From NCBI GenBank assembly GCA_945874225.1, contig CAMCFT010000004.1, forward strand, positions 105,626 through 169,625: 64,000 nt of DNA, read 5' to 3'. This DNA is from Flavobacterium psychrophilum. GTDB lineage: Bacteria; Bacteroidota; Bacteroidia; Flavobacteriales; Flavobacteriaceae. Within the stretch, counting starts at the first letter, position 1. Each line of letters begins with the position of its first letter. The notes beneath the pieces are model-generated. The model had not been told where the DNA came from. It did no database searches and worked only from the letters and a program-made list of their open reading frames with translations. Position numbers and translations under genes: made by a program. Positions 25,789 through 35,226 of the stretch are shown one piece after another.

Positions 25789-27117
25789 TTAAACTACAAT
25801 ATTCAAGAATTCCATTCGTACACTTCCGTCTTCGTCAATTTTTGTCAAATTGATTTCTTGTAAAGTGTTGACTAATTCTGGATTCCAAGGCGTTTTTACG
25901 CGTACATAATTTTCAGTAAAACCGTGAATGTATCCTTCTTTATTTTCACTTTCAAACAAAACAGTTCTATTAGTTCCAATTTGGCTTTCATAAAAAGCAC
26001 GACGTTTTTTTACAGATAAACTGCGTAACATTTTACTGCGTTTCGCACGAACATTTGCCGGAACAACACCTTCCATTTCGGCAGCCTCTGTATTATCACG
26101 CTCTGAATAGGTAAAAACATGCAAATACGAAATATCCAAATCATTCAAAAAATGATAAGTCTCCAAGAAATGTTCTTCCGTTTCTCCAGGAAAACCAACA
26201 ATTACATCCACGCCAATACAAGCATCAGGCATTACTTCCCGAATCTTGTTTACTCGCTCTGTGTATATTTCTCGAAGGTAACGACGTTTCATCAACTTCA
26301 GGATTTCATTGCTTCCGGATTGCAACGGAATATGAAAATGCGGTACAAAAGTTCGACTTTTGGATACAAATTCAATAGTTTCATTTTTTAATAAATTAGG
26401 TTCAATGGATGAAATTCGCAAACGCTCAATTCCTTCCACTTTATCTAATTCCTGAACTAATTCCAGGAAAGTATGTTCGTGTTTTTTGTTTCCAAATTCA
26501 CCTTTTCCGTAATCGCCAATATTCACGCCTGTTAACACAATTTCTTTAATTCCTTGTTCTGAAATTTCTTTGGCATTTTTCAGTACATTTTCCAGCTCAT
26601 CACTTCGAGAAATTCCTCTGGCTAACGGAATGGTACAATAGGTACATTTATAATCGCAACCATCTTGCACTTTTAAGAAAGCACGCGTTCTATCGCCAAT
26701 GGAATAACTTCCCACATAAAAATCAGCTTCTTCAATCTCGCAGGAATGCACTTCGCCAAAATCATTTTTAGACAAATCGTTTATGTAATCTGTGATTTTA
26801 AACTTTTCGGTTGCACCTAAAACCAAATCTACACCATCAACATTGGCTAATTCTTCAGGTTTTAATTGAGCATAACAACCAATTGCGGCAACAAAAGCTT
26901 TATCATTGAGTTTCATCGCTTTTCGCACTACTTGCTTGAATTGTTTATCGGCATTTTCAGTTACCGAACACGTATTAATTACATACATATCAGCCACTTC
27001 TTCAAAATCGACGCGGTCAAAACCTTCGTCTTGAAAATTTCGGGCAATTGTAGATGTTTCCGAAAAATTCAATTTGCAACCTAGCGTGTAGAACGCTACT
27101 TTTTTTCTATTTTTCAT
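25789..27117 (-). CDS. mtaB: tRNA t6A37 methylthiotransferase MtaB
   Basis: A radical-SAM enzyme that adds a methylthio group to t6A at position 37 of ANN-decoding tRNAs. The N-terminal UPF0004 domain has cluster cysteines C14 ('TLGCKLN'), C50 ('NTCSVTEN') and C81 ('IGCYAQ'). The radical-SAM motif is C154-x3-C158-x2-C161 ('CDYKCTYCTIPLARG'). The 'GCKLN' signature separates MtaB from MiaB (GCQMN). A C-terminal TRAM-like segment ('ENYVRVKTPWNPELVN') is present. At 442 aa it has family length. No partner genes are adjacent. Confidence 0.92.
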   Translation of the reverse strand: MKNRKKVAFYTLGCKLNFSETSTIARNFQDEGFDRVDFEEVADMYVINTCSVTENADKQFKQVVRKAMKLNDKAFVAAIGCYAQLKPEELANVDGVDLVLGATEKFKITDYINDLSKNDFGEVHSCEIEEADFYVGSYSIGDRTRAFLKVQDGCDYKCTYCTIPLARGISRSDELENVLKNAKEISEQGIKEIVLTGVNIGDYGKGEFGNKKHEHTFLELVQELDKVEGIERLRISSIEPNLLKNETIEFVSKSRTFVPHFHIPLQSGSNEILKLMKRRYLREIYTERVNKIREVMPDACIGVDVIVGFPGETEEHFLETYHFLNDLDISYLHVFTYSERDNTEAAEMEGVVPANVRAKRSKMLRSLSVKKRRAFYESQIGTNRTVLFESENKEGYIHGFTENYVRVKTPWNPELVNTLQEINLTKIDEDGSVRMEFLNIVV

Positions 27118-27285
27118 ACGATTCTTAAATTAATGAAATCGTTGTCAAAAAATTTAAGGTTGCAAATTTACAAACAAAAAACTTTAAAATGAAATCATTA
27201 GTTGTTATAAAAAGAAGCAAAAAAAAACCACAACTACTTTCGCAATTGTGGCTAATATAAATTTTAAAATAAGAATATTTTTCTA

Positions 27286-28461
27286 TTACTCCTTTCTCCA
27301 CTTTTTTGTTTCCTCAAAAACGTTTTGCAAAATGGCGGCTTCTTTTTCATCGAAGTCAATATTTCTGCGACTCATTACCAAACGAGCCGTTTCAAAAGCT
27401 TTCTTGGTAATATAAGTAGAAAAACCTGAAGCTCCACCCCAAGAAAAACTAGGAACAAAGTTTCGTGGAAATCCTGAACCAAAAATATTAGCGCTCACTC
27501 CTACAACGGTTCCGGTATTGAACATTGTATTGATTCCACATTTACTGTGGTCTCCCATCATCAATCCACAAAATTGAAGACCTGTTTTTTCAAAACCTCC
27601 AGTTTCATAGCTCCACAATTTTACTTCGTCATAATTATTTTTCAAATTTGAAGTATTGGTGTCGGCACCAATATTACACCAGTCTCCAAGCACAGAATCT
27701 CCTAAAAACCCATCGTGTCCTTTATTAGAATAGGAAAAAAGTACCGCGTTTTTTACTTCGCCACCAATTCTTGAATAAGGCCCAACAGTTGTTGCTCCAT
27801 AAATTTTGGCAGCCATTTTTATTTGTGCATTTTCACACAAAGCTAATGGTCCACGAATTACGGAACCTTCCATTATTTCGGAATTTTTTCCAATATAAAT
27901 GGGTCCTGATGAAGCATTCAGCGTAACAAATTCTAGCTTTGCTCCTTCTTCTATAAATATGTTTTCTTTTGCTATAGCATTAACACTTTTAGGAATAGGT
28001 TGTGATTTTCTGTCTTCGGTTAAAAGTTGAAAATCTTCGCGAATCGCTGCGTCATTATGAGAAAAGATATCCCAAGTATGTTCTATTCTGATACAGTCGC
28101 CTTCAAATTCAACGATTTCATAAGTATCAAAATCTACTTCTTCCTGATTTTCGCTGGTATAAAAAGCAATAACTTCATCCCCTTTGAAAATGGCTTGATT
28201 CGATTCTAGATTACTGACCATTTCGGCCAAAATTGCATTGGGAAGAAAGGAAGCATTTATCATTACATTTTCCTCCATTTCCACCATTGGAAATTTCTCG
28301 GATAAATATTCTTCAGTTAATGTTGTTGTGGTAGAACCCAAACGCATTTCCCATTTTTGACGAATTGTCATTATACCAACAAGAATATCGGCAACCGGTC
28401 GTGTAAAAGTAAAGGGCAATAAAGCGTTTCTAGCAGGTCCGTCGAAAAGTATATAATTCAT
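27286..28461 (-). CDS. GlmU-family sugar nucleotidyltransferase-like protein
   Basis: A 391-aa protein with an N-terminal nucleotidyltransferase-like part ('NYILFDGPARNALLPFTFTRP', residues 2-22) and a C-terminal left-handed beta-helix ('IYIGKNSEIMEGSVIRGP', 'GPYSRIGGEVKNAVLFS', 'GDWCNIGADTNTSNLKNNY'). This Bacteroidota-specific group is annotated as GlmU family, but the N-terminal signature LxxGxGTRM is missing. Activity as a full uridylyltransferase is therefore doubtful. The ATG is directly preceded by a perfect 7-bp tandem array. It lies alone, next to rpmE2. Confidence 0.8.
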   Translation of the reverse strand: MNYILFDGPARNALLPFTFTRPVADILVGIMTIRQKWEMRLGSTTTTLTEEYLSEKFPMVEMEENVMINASFLPNAILAEMVSNLESNQAIFKGDEVIAFYTSENQEEVDFDTYEIVEFEGDCIRIEHTWDIFSHNDAAIREDFQLLTEDRKSQPIPKSVNAIAKENIFIEEGAKLEFVTLNASSGPIYIGKNSEIMEGSVIRGPLALCENAQIKMAAKIYGATTVGPYSRIGGEVKNAVLFSYSNKGHDGFLGDSVLGDWCNIGADTNTSNLKNNYDEVKLWSYETGGFEKTGLQFCGLMMGDHSKCGINTMFNTGTVVGVSANIFGSGFPRNFVPSFSWGGASGFSTYITKKAFETARLVMSRRNIDFDEKEAAILQNVFEETKKWRKE

Positions 28462-28501
28462 TTCAGATTTCAGATTTCAGATTTCAGATTTCAGATTTCA
28501 G
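28461..28501. repeat. Perfect 7-bp tandem array at the start codon
   Basis: TTTCAGA is repeated five times without error (28461-28495), followed by TTTCAG. The array shares its first base with the minus-strand ATG of the GlmU-family gene at 28461-28459. It thus occupies the whole translation-initiation leader. Confidence 0.9.
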
Positions 28502-28576
28502 CAGTTTTACGACTGAAAAATGAGATTTAAAATCTTTTGTTTTATTTTGACAAAGTTACAAAGTTTATTTCATAAA

Positions 28577-28602
28577 AAAACTCCCCAAAATTGGAGAGTT
28601 TT
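28577..28602 (-). terminator. Terminator of rpmE2
   Basis: AAAACTCCCCAA and TTGGAGAGTTTT form a 12-bp stem with one mismatch, followed on the minus strand by T residues. It lies 26 nt after the L31 stop. Confidence 0.75.
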
Positions 28603-28627
28603 ATATAATTTGAAAAACCGGTAATTA

Positions 28628-28879
28628 TTATTTACCGTGTTTAGCATATTTAGTTTTGAATTTATCAATACGTCCTGCAGTATCAATAAGTTTAGATTTA
28701 CCTGTGTAAAAAGGGTGAGAAGTTCTAGAAATCTCCAATTTTACAACTGGATATTCAACACCATCAACTGTTAATGTTTCTCTTGTATCTGCAGTAGATT
28801 TAGTTATAAAAACGTCTTCGTTTGACATGTCTTTAAAAGCAACTAATCTGTAATTTTCTGGGTGAATTCCTTTTTTCAT
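28628..28879 (-). CDS. rpmE2: 50S ribosomal protein L31, type B
   Basis: The 83-aa ribosomal protein L31 of the large subunit. The start 'MKKGIHPENYRLVAFKDMS' and 'EISRTSHPFYTGKSKLIDTAGRIDKFK' (quoted in part: SRTSHPFYTGKSKL) are diagnostic. It has no cysteine, so it is the zinc-independent C-minus (type B) form. In other bacteria this form replaces zinc-binding L31 under zinc shortage. Only this copy is visible here. The leader from the predicted promoter is about 115 nt, long for this genome, which leaves room for control. Confidence 0.96.
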   Translation of the reverse strand: MKKGIHPENYRLVAFKDMSNEDVFITKSTADTRETLTVDGVEYPVVKLEISRTSHPFYTGKSKLIDTAGRIDKFKTKYAKHGK

Positions 28880-28993
28880 CTTTATTTTATTTATTTTTTT
28901 GAGCGTTTTAATTTTGAAGCTTTCTCTCTATTTAGAAAAAGGTGTAAATGCAACTACTCTTTTTGTTTAAAACTTTTATTTATTTTGAGTTTG

Positions 28994-29023
28994 CAAATTT
29001 ACACTAATTTTTCAATAATCAAA
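28994..29023 (-). promoter_or_regulatory. Promoter of rpmE2
   Basis: Minus strand TTTG at 29023-29020 and TAAATTTG at 29001-28994 have an 18-nt spacer, a good consensus match. The predicted leader of rpmE2 is about 110 nt. Confidence 0.65.
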
Positions 29024-29069
29024 TCTTTAAATTACTTTTTTTTATAATCGTAAAAAACGATTTTTTCCC

Positions 29070-29097
29070 TTGAATAAATTGGGAATTGTTATATTTG
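29070..29097 (+). promoter_or_regulatory. Promoter of the DUF4199-GT2-mutase-ABC run
   Basis: TTG at 29070-29072 and TATATTTG at 29090-29097 with a 17-nt spacer lie 28 nt before the ATG at 29125. The intergenic gap with rpmE2 thus carries two divergent promoters. Confidence 0.65.
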
Positions 29098-29124
29098 TAG
29101 ATTAATAAATAAATACCTTCAATT

Positions 29125-29652
29125 ATGAATGAGATTATAAAGAAAAACGGGGTTTCCTACGGAATAATTACTGGTGTTGTAGCTGCATTAATTACAACAT
29201 CAATTTATGCAATTGATTTAAAATTATTTACCGCTTGGTGGGTAAGTCTTTTAAGTATTTCGTTTTATATCATTATTGGCATTGTGCTACTTTCAAGAAC
29301 AAAGAAAGAATTAAAGGGGATTTTTCCGTTTAAAGATGCATTTACCACCTATTTTATTTCTGCTGTTATTGGAATATTAATTTCTGTTGTTTTCAATATT
29401 ATTTTATTCAATTTTATTGATCCTTCCGCTAAAGAATCTATAAAAGAGATATCTATAAAATATGCTGTTGAAATGATGCAAAAATTTGGAACACCATCAT
29501 CAGCTATTAACGAAGCGGTAAAAAAATTACAGGAAAATGACCAATTTTCGATTATTGAGCTATTAAAAGGATCTGTATTTAGTATCGTTTTTAGCGCTCT
29601 TTTTGGATTACTTTTGGCTTTAATTTTCAAAAGCAAACCTACTCAAGAATAA
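29125..29652 (+). CDS. DUF4199 membrane protein
   Basis: A 175-aa inner-membrane protein with four hydrophobic helices (residues about 11-30, 37-57, 72-97 and 150-168). 'NGVSYGIITGVVAALITTSIYA' at the start (quoted in part: GVSYGIITGVVAALI) and a soluble loop of about 50 residues between helices 3 and 4 fit DUF4199 of Bacteroidota. The molecular function is unknown. Its stop is 9 nt before the GT2 gene, and in related genomes, as I recall, DUF4199 genes often lie beside this glycosyltransferase. That suggests a membrane partner in glycan or lipid transfer, which is inference. Confidence 0.83.
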   Translation: MNEIIKKNGVSYGIITGVVAALITTSIYAIDLKLFTAWWVSLLSISFYIIIGIVLLSRTKKELKGIFPFKDAFTTYFISAVIGILISVVFNIILFNFIDPSAKESIKEISIKYAVEMMQKFGTPSSAINEAVKKLQENDQFSIIELLKGSVFSIVFSALFGLLLALIFKSKPTQE

Positions 29653-29661
29653 AAAATATAA

Positions 29662-30615
29662 ATGAATTTATCTATACTCATTCCACTTCTCAACGAAGAC
29701 GAATCGCTCAAAGAACTTTATACTTGGATTATTTCAGTTATGAAATCGAACAATTATTCCTATGAAATCATTTTTATAGATGACGGAAGTTCTGATAATT
29801 CTTGGACTATAATCGAAGAATTAGCTGCCGAAAATCTAAATGTAAAAGGGATTCGTTTTATGAGGAATTTTGGAAAATCACAAGCCTTACATGCTGGTTT
29901 TGCAAAAGCTAAAGGCGATGTTATCATCACTATGGATGCAGACTTGCAAGACAGTCCAGAAGAAATTCCGGGATTATACGAAATGATTACTTCCAAAAAT
30001 TTTGATTTAGTTTCCGGTTGGAAAAAGAAACGATATGATTCAGTTGTTGCAAAAAATATTCCCTCAAAACTTTTCAATTGGGCTGCCAGAAAAACATCTG
30101 GTGTAGAATTGAATGATTTTAATTGCGGATTGAAAGCCTACAAAAACGTAGTTGTAAAAAACATTGAGGTTTCAGGAGAAATGCACCGTTACATTCCGGT
30201 TTTGGCAAAAAATGCCGGTTTTGGAAAAATTGGAGAAAAAATAGTACAACATCAAGCGAGGAAATATGGTGAAACTAAATTTGGAATGGATCGTTTCGTA
30301 AATGGTTTCCTTGATTTAATTACCATTTGGTTTCTGTCCAAATTCGGGAAAAGACCAATGCACTTATTTGGCGCTTTGGGATCAGTAATGTTCATTATTG
30401 GATTTTTATTGGCTGGATATATTGGTGTAATGAAATTGTACAATCTCTATAATGATTTACCTTATCATTTAGTAACGAGCAATCCATGGTTTTATATTGC
30501 GCTAACCACAATGGTTTTGGGAACGCAATTGTTTTTGGCAGGATTTCTTGGTGAAATCATTTTGAGAACAAAAAACAACGAGGAAAGATATAAAGTTTCG
30601 AAAGAAATAAATTAA
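29662..30615 (+). CDS. GT2 glycosyltransferase, DPM1/GtrB-like
   Basis: An inner-membrane enzyme that likely transfers a sugar from a nucleotide donor to a polyprenyl phosphate. The GT-A catalytic domain has 'EIIFIDDGSSDNSW' (D40, D41) and the metal-binding D92-A-D94 of 'ITMDADLQDSPEEIPG'. Two C-terminal transmembrane helices (residues about 236-258 and 273-300) follow, as in GtrB/ArnC proteins. At 317 aa it is typical. It lies between DUF4199 and a phosphosugar mutase. Together they could make and use an activated hexose; the sugar is unknown. Confidence 0.9.
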   Translation: MNLSILIPLLNEDESLKELYTWIISVMKSNNYSYEIIFIDDGSSDNSWTIIEELAAENLNVKGIRFMRNFGKSQALHAGFAKAKGDVIITMDADLQDSPEEIPGLYEMITSKNFDLVSGWKKKRYDSVVAKNIPSKLFNWAARKTSGVELNDFNCGLKAYKNVVVKNIEVSGEMHRYIPVLAKNAGFGKIGEKIVQHQARKYGETKFGMDRFVNGFLDLITIWFLSKFGKRPMHLFGALGSVMFIIGFLLAGYIGVMKLYNLYNDLPYHLVTSNPWFYIALTTMVLGTQLFLAGFLGEIILRTKNNEERYKVSKEIN

Positions 30616-30658
30616 TCTTTAAAAAAAAGATATTCAAATTTCAAAAAAATATACAAAA

Positions 30659-32386
30659 ATGGAAATCAAAAAACACATTTTAGATGCCGTTAATGAATGG
30701 CTTACTCCAACATTTGACAATGAAACCCAAAAAGAAATCATAGAAATAATGACTTCTTCGCCAAAAGACTTAGAAGAAAGTTTTTATAAAAATCTAGAAT
30801 TTGGAACTGGCGGTATGCGAGGAATCATGGGTGCAGGAAATAATCGCATCAATAAATATACGCTTGGCAAAAGTACTCAAGGGCTTTCAGACTATATGCA
30901 CAAATCATTTCCAAACCAATCGTTAAAAGCTGTAATTGCATATGACTGTCGTAAAAACAGTGATACATTAGCAAAAACTGTTGCCGACGTTTTCTCTGCA
31001 AATGGAATTGAAGTCTATTTATTTTCGGATATGCGACCTACACCAGAGTTGTCTTTTGCGCTTAAATACTTGGGTTGTCAATGTGGAATCGTACTTACAG
31101 CTTCACACAATCCTCCTGAATACAATGGCTACAAAGTATATTGGGAAGATGGTGGACAAATAGTTCCTCCTCAAGACGAAGGCATTATCAATACAATAGA
31201 AAAATTAAATTATAACCAAATTAAGTTTGATGCAAACGAAGATTTGATACATTATATAGATACTGAAGTGGATCAAGCTTTTATAAAATCTACTATTGAG
31301 AATGCCAGTTTTGGCACTTCGGCTGAAGCCAAAAAAAATCTCAATATCGTTTTCACTTCATTGCACGGAACTTCTATAAAATTAGTTCCTGAAACTTTAT
31401 CGAAAGCAGGTTACACTAATGTGAACCTTGTTCCGGAACAATCAGTACCAGACGGTAATTTTCCAACGGTGAAATCACCAAATCCAGAAGAACCAGAAGC
31501 TTTGACTATGGCATTGGCATTGGCAGACAAACTCAATGCTGATATTGTTATTGGAACTGATCCTGATTGTGATCGTTTAGGGGTTGCCGTTCGAAATAAT
31601 GAAGGCAAAATGACTTTATTGAATGGAAATCAAACGATGATTTTGATGACTGCTTTTTTATTGAAAGAATGGAAAAAAGCGGGAAAAATAAACGGAAAAC
31701 AATTCGTGGGTTCGACCATAGTTTCTACTCCAATGATGATGGAATTAGCAACAAATTATGACGTAGAATGTAAAATCGGATTGACTGGTTTTAAATGGAT
31801 AGCCAAAATGATTAAGGATTTTCCAGAGTTAGAATTCATTGGTGGTGGTGAAGAAAGTTTTGGATTTATGGTCGGAGATGCAGTACGTGATAAAGATGCT
31901 GTTGCAGCTACTTTATTAGTTTGCGAAATTGCGGCTCAAGCCAAAGCAAATGGAAGCACCGTTTTTAAAAAATTATTACAATTGTATATCGAAAATGGAT
32001 TTTATAAAGAACATTTGATTTCATTGACCAAAAAAGGAATGGACGGTTTAGAGCAAATTAATCAAATGATGGTTGATATGAGAGAAAATCCTTTGGAAGA
32101 AATCAACGGACAAAGAGTAATTATGCTGGAGGATTACCAATCGTCAATAGCCAAAAATTTACTTACCGGAGAAGAGACCAAAATGGATATTCCAAAATCG
32201 AATGTACTGATTTATTACACCGAAGATGGATCAAAAATTTGTGCGAGACCAAGTGGAACGGAACCAAAAATTAAATTTTACATCAGTGTAAATGCAGAAT
32301 TGGATGCTGTTGAAAATTTCACGGAAATGGAAAGTGTTTTAAACGAAAAAATAAAAAATATCATAGCATCAATGCAATTGAACTAA
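30659..32386 (+). CDS. Phosphoglucomutase/phosphomannomutase
   Basis: Interconverts hexose 1- and 6-phosphates through a phosphoserine. The active serine is S149 in '[17 protein letters not shown]'. The Mg site is '[13 protein letters not shown]' (about 300-312), the sugar-binding loop is '[10 protein letters not shown]', and the phosphate loop '[12 protein letters not shown]' lies near the C-terminus. At 575 aa it is of the longer PGM2-like type common in Bacteroidota. Its TAA stop overlaps the ATG of the ABC transporter by one base, so translation is probably coupled. Confidence 0.93.
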   Translation: MEIKKHILDAVNEWLTPTFDNETQKEIIEIMTSSPKDLEESFYKNLEFGTGGMRGIMGAGNNRINKYTLGKSTQGLSDYMHKSFPNQSLKAVIAYDCRKNSDTLAKTVADVFSANGIEVYLFSDMRPTPELSFALKYLGCQCGIVLTASHNPPEYNGYKVYWEDGGQIVPPQDEGIINTIEKLNYNQIKFDANEDLIHYIDTEVDQAFIKSTIENASFGTSAEAKKNLNIVFTSLHGTSIKLVPETLSKAGYTNVNLVPEQSVPDGNFPTVKSPNPEEPEALTMALALADKLNADIVIGTDPDCDRLGVAVRNNEGKMTLLNGNQTMILMTAFLLKEWKKAGKINGKQFVGSTIVSTPMMMELATNYDVECKIGLTGFKWIAKMIKDFPELEFIGGGEESFGFMVGDAVRDKDAVAATLLVCEIAAQAKANGSTVFKKLLQLYIENGFYKEHLISLTKKGMDGLEQINQMMVDMRENPLEEINGQRVIMLEDYQSSIAKNLLTGEETKMDIPKSNVLIYYTEDGSKICARPSGTEPKIKFYISVNAELDAVENFTEMESVLNEKIKNIIASMQLN

Positions 32387-34215
32387 TGGATAAAAATTTA
32401 ATAAAACTAATTCCCTATACAAAACCGTATAAAAAACACATCATTTGGAATGTGATTTATAATATTTTGTATGCTTTATTTAGCACTATTTCAATGTTAA
32501 CCATTTTCCCAGTGCTTGAAGTACTTTTTGGTAAAACCAAAACGATACTAAAAGAGCCAGTATATAAGGGACTAGGAAATATAAAGGAGTTTGGATCTGA
32601 CTTTTTTTATTATAAAATTTCAATATTAACAAAAGATAATAACATTCAAGTAGTTCTTTTGTTTGTAGTATCAATGGTAATCATAACGTTTTTATTCAAA
32701 AACTTATTTAACTATCTCGCATCATACCATATCATGCATTTGAAGAATGGTGTTTTAAGGGATTTGAGAAAATCAATGTATGATAAAATCGTAGAATTGC
32801 CTATATCCTATTATTCCGAAAAAAGAAAAGGCGATATTATGGCGCGTATGCTTGGTGATGTAAACGAAGTGCAAAACTCCTTTTTTTCTATATTAGAATT
32901 AGTAGTAAAAGAACCATTGACAATTATTTTTGCATTAGTAGCCATGTTTATTATAAGTTTAAAACTGACTTTATTTGTTTTGATTTTTATGCCAATTTCG
33001 GGATGGATAATTTCAAAACTAGCTAAAAATTTGAGAGCACAATCCTTAGAAGCTCAAAGAGAAAGTGGCTTCTTGATTTCTATTGTTGACGAAACGTTAG
33101 GTGGTCTAAAGGTAATTAAAAGCTATAACGCCGAAATTAATTTCAAAGGCAGGTTTCACAAATCAGTAACCCGATTATTGAACTTAACAAACAGTATCGG
33201 GAGTAAAAATAATTTAGCAACACCTCTAAGCGAATTTTTAGGAGTGACTACAATTGCCTGCTTACTTTTTTATGGAGGAAATTTAGTTTTGATAGACAAA
33301 ACACTTGAAGGTGCAGTTTTTATTGCATATCTAACTTTAGCTTTTAATATTCTAACTCCTGCCAAAGCCATTTCAAAAGCATTATATGCTGTAAAAAATG
33401 GGTTAGCCGCTGCAGAACGGGTTTTTGAAGTTTTAGAAGTCGAAAACGAAATTACTTCAAAGGAAAATGCTATTACCAAAACCACTTTTGAAGACAAAAT
33501 ATCCTTAAAAAATATCAATTTTAAATACGAAGAAGACGCTGTTTTAAAGGATTTTTCTCTTGAAGTAAAAAAAGGACAAACCGTAGCACTCGTTGGTCAA
33601 TCCGGAAGCGGAAAAAGCACTATTGCCAATTTATTGACTCGCTTTTATGATGTGAATGACGGAACGATTTCAATCGATTCTGTCAATATTAAAGATATGA
33701 ATTTGCAATCTCTACGTGGTCTAATGGGATTAGTAACTCAAGATAGTATTCTATTTAATGACACCGTAAAAGCTAATATTTCATTAGGAAAACTAGACGC
33801 AACTGATGAGGAGATTATCGAAGCTTTGAAAATTGCCAATGCCTATGAATTTGTAAAAGATTTACCACTTGGAATTCACACCAACATTGGCGACAGCGGA
33901 AACAAACTTTCTGGAGGTCAAAAGCAACGATTGTCTATTGCCCGTGCCGTTTTGAAAAATCCACCGATAATGATTTTGGACGAAGCCACTTCGGCATTGG
34001 ACACTGAAAGTGAAAAATTTGTACAAATCGCACTCGAAAACATGATGCAAAACAGAACTTCGATTGTGATTGCGCACCGTCTTTCGACGATACAAAAAGC
34101 AGACAAAATTGTGGTGATGCAAAAAGGAAAAATTGTCGAACAAGGGAGCCATGATGAACTGATTGCATTAAATGGAACGTATAATAAATTAGTGACATTG
34201 CAATCATTTGAGTAA
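32386..34215 (+). CDS. MsbA-type ABC exporter, fused permease-ATPase
   Basis: A 609-aa half-transporter of the inner membrane. The N-terminal domain has six helices with the exporter coupling sequence 'GDIMARMLGDVNEVQNSF'. The nucleotide-binding domain has Walker A 'GQSGSGKST' (about residues 404-412), Q-loop 'VTQDSILFN', signature 'LSGGQKQR' (about 508-515), Walker B 'IMILDEATSALD' and H-loop 'IAHRLST'. It is likely a lipid or glycolipid flippase. The one-base overlap with the phosphosugar mutase and the GT2 upstream hint at a glycolipid substrate, which is inference. Confidence 0.92.
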   Translation: MDKNLIKLIPYTKPYKKHIIWNVIYNILYALFSTISMLTIFPVLEVLFGKTKTILKEPVYKGLGNIKEFGSDFFYYKISILTKDNNIQVVLLFVVSMVIITFLFKNLFNYLASYHIMHLKNGVLRDLRKSMYDKIVELPISYYSEKRKGDIMARMLGDVNEVQNSFFSILELVVKEPLTIIFALVAMFIISLKLTLFVLIFMPISGWIISKLAKNLRAQSLEAQRESGFLISIVDETLGGLKVIKSYNAEINFKGRFHKSVTRLLNLTNSIGSKNNLATPLSEFLGVTTIACLLFYGGNLVLIDKTLEGAVFIAYLTLAFNILTPAKAISKALYAVKNGLAAAERVFEVLEVENEITSKENAITKTTFEDKISLKNINFKYEEDAVLKDFSLEVKKGQTVALVGQSGSGKSTIANLLTRFYDVNDGTISIDSVNIKDMNLQSLRGLMGLVTQDSILFNDTVKANISLGKLDATDEEIIEALKIANAYEFVKDLPLGIHTNIGDSGNKLSGGQKQRLSIARAVLKNPPIMILDEATSALDTESEKFVQIALENMMQNRTSIVIAHRLSTIQKADKIVVMQKGKIVEQGSHDELIALNGTYNKLVTLQSFE

Positions 34216-34513
34216 TTTAGTAATCTATTGGCACACGGATAAAACGGATTTGCTTAAGCAAAAACACTGATTTTGACAGATTTTTTCGATATTTCAATTA
34301 TACCGTTTATGCATTTGTAACAATCCAATTTTAACTACGCCAAAGAACCAACGAACTATTCCAATTGTCACGCTGGAAGCGTCTCAATGCACTAGCAACT
34401 TAATCTAGACGCTTCCAGCGTGACAAATAGCAAGAATAAAGTATAGTCAGCAAACATTTGAACTAGATATAAATATAATTGGCATTACTAAAACTTTAAT
34501 CCTTTTCACTAAA
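34216..34513. other. Intergenic region with repeats, no gene seen
   Basis: No coding frame of merit is present. Around 34235-34290 the text ACGGATAAAACGGATTTGC resembles repeated intergenic filler that I associate with Flavobacterium. A perfect 20-bp inverted repeat lies at 34365-34426. No clear TAnnTTTG promoter for the following gene was found. Confidence 0.5.
34365..34426. repeat. Perfect 20-bp inverted repeat
   Basis: TTGTCACGCTGGAAGCGTCT (34365-34384) is followed after 22 nt by its exact reverse complement (34407-34426). Each arm also has an internal GACGCTTCCAGCGTGAC palindromic core. There is no T-run. It looks like a mobile palindromic element rather than a terminator. Confidence 0.85.
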
Positions 34514-35215
34514 ATGTACCTCAACAACAAGAACATCAAGCTTCCTGAAGATCCAGATACCATTGTTTGGAAATACTTGGACTTGTCAAAGTTTCTCGAA
34601 TTGTTGCTTTCGAAGAAACTTTTTATGTCACGTTCGGATAAATTTGAAGACCAATACGAAGGCACTTTTAGCGAACCTACTTTTGAAGAAATCAAAAAAC
34701 TATCAGTCAACAATCCGGAATTTCTAGATTATTACAAATCGCATCGCGAAAAAGTGATTGTTAGCAGCTGGCACATTAACCAATATGAATCGTTTGCAAT
34801 GTGGCAAATTTTCACTCAAAATTGTGAAGGTTTGGCAATTCAATCTACGATTGGGAGATTGCAAAACGCCGTTATTCGCGAAAAAAAATACAAGCAATAT
34901 ATTGGCGAAGTAAACTACATTGATTACAAAAAGGAATATATTCCGTTTGAAGACATGTTTTTTCCGTTTCTATTCAAGAGAAAAAGTTTTCAGTATGAGC
35001 GGGAAGTTCGAATTTTGACTGACATTGGTGATGAGAATATTAAAATCAATGAAGGGATGAAAATTGACGTGGACATTAACCAGTTAATCGAAAAAATCTA
35101 CATCCATCCCAAATCAGAAAACTGGTATAAAAACCTCGTTATCGAATTAGTGTCAAAACTAGGATTTGATTTTACTATTGAAAAATCAGATTTGGAAAGC
35201 GATATTTTGATTTAG
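34514..35215 (+). CDS. DUF2971-like protein
   Basis: A 233-aa cytoplasmic protein resembling DUF2971. Supporting features are the start 'WKYLDLSKFLELLLSKKLFMSRSDKFEDQYEG' (quoted in part: FMSRSDKFEDQYEG), 'VSSWHINQYESFAMWQIFT' and 'FKRKSFQYEREVRIL' near residue 160. Family members are scattered in accessory DNA and sometimes near defence or mobile genes; the activity is unknown. Its last 61 bases are repeated at 35991-36051, beyond the toxin-antitoxin pair. This intact copy keeps the complete reading frame. Confidence 0.75.
   Translation: MYLNNKNIKLPEDPDTIVWKYLDLSKFLELLLSKKLFMSRSDKFEDQYEGTFSEPTFEEIKKLSVNNPEFLDYYKSHREKVIVSSWHINQYESFAMWQIFTQNCEGLAIQSTIGRLQNAVIREKKYKQYIGEVNYIDYKKEYIPFEDMFFPFLFKRKSFQYEREVRILTDIGDENIKINEGMKIDVDINQLIEKIYIHPKSENWYKNLVIELVSKLGFDFTIEKSDLESDILI
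35155..35215. repeat. 61-bp direct repeat, left copy (end of DUF2971 gene)
   Basis: The sequence begins AAAACTAGGATTTGATTTTA and ends GATATTTTGATTTAG. It matches 35991-36051 at 59 of 61 positions. The similarity ends exactly at the stop codon. The two copies bracket the toxin-antitoxin genes at an offset of 836 bases. Confidence 0.95.
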
Positions 35216-35226
35216 GAATTAGGGTT

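Noticed and set aside
28461..28501. Possible CRISPR-like array
   Set aside because: Units are 7 bp, contiguous and without spacers, so it is a simple tandem repeat. No cas genes are in the window.
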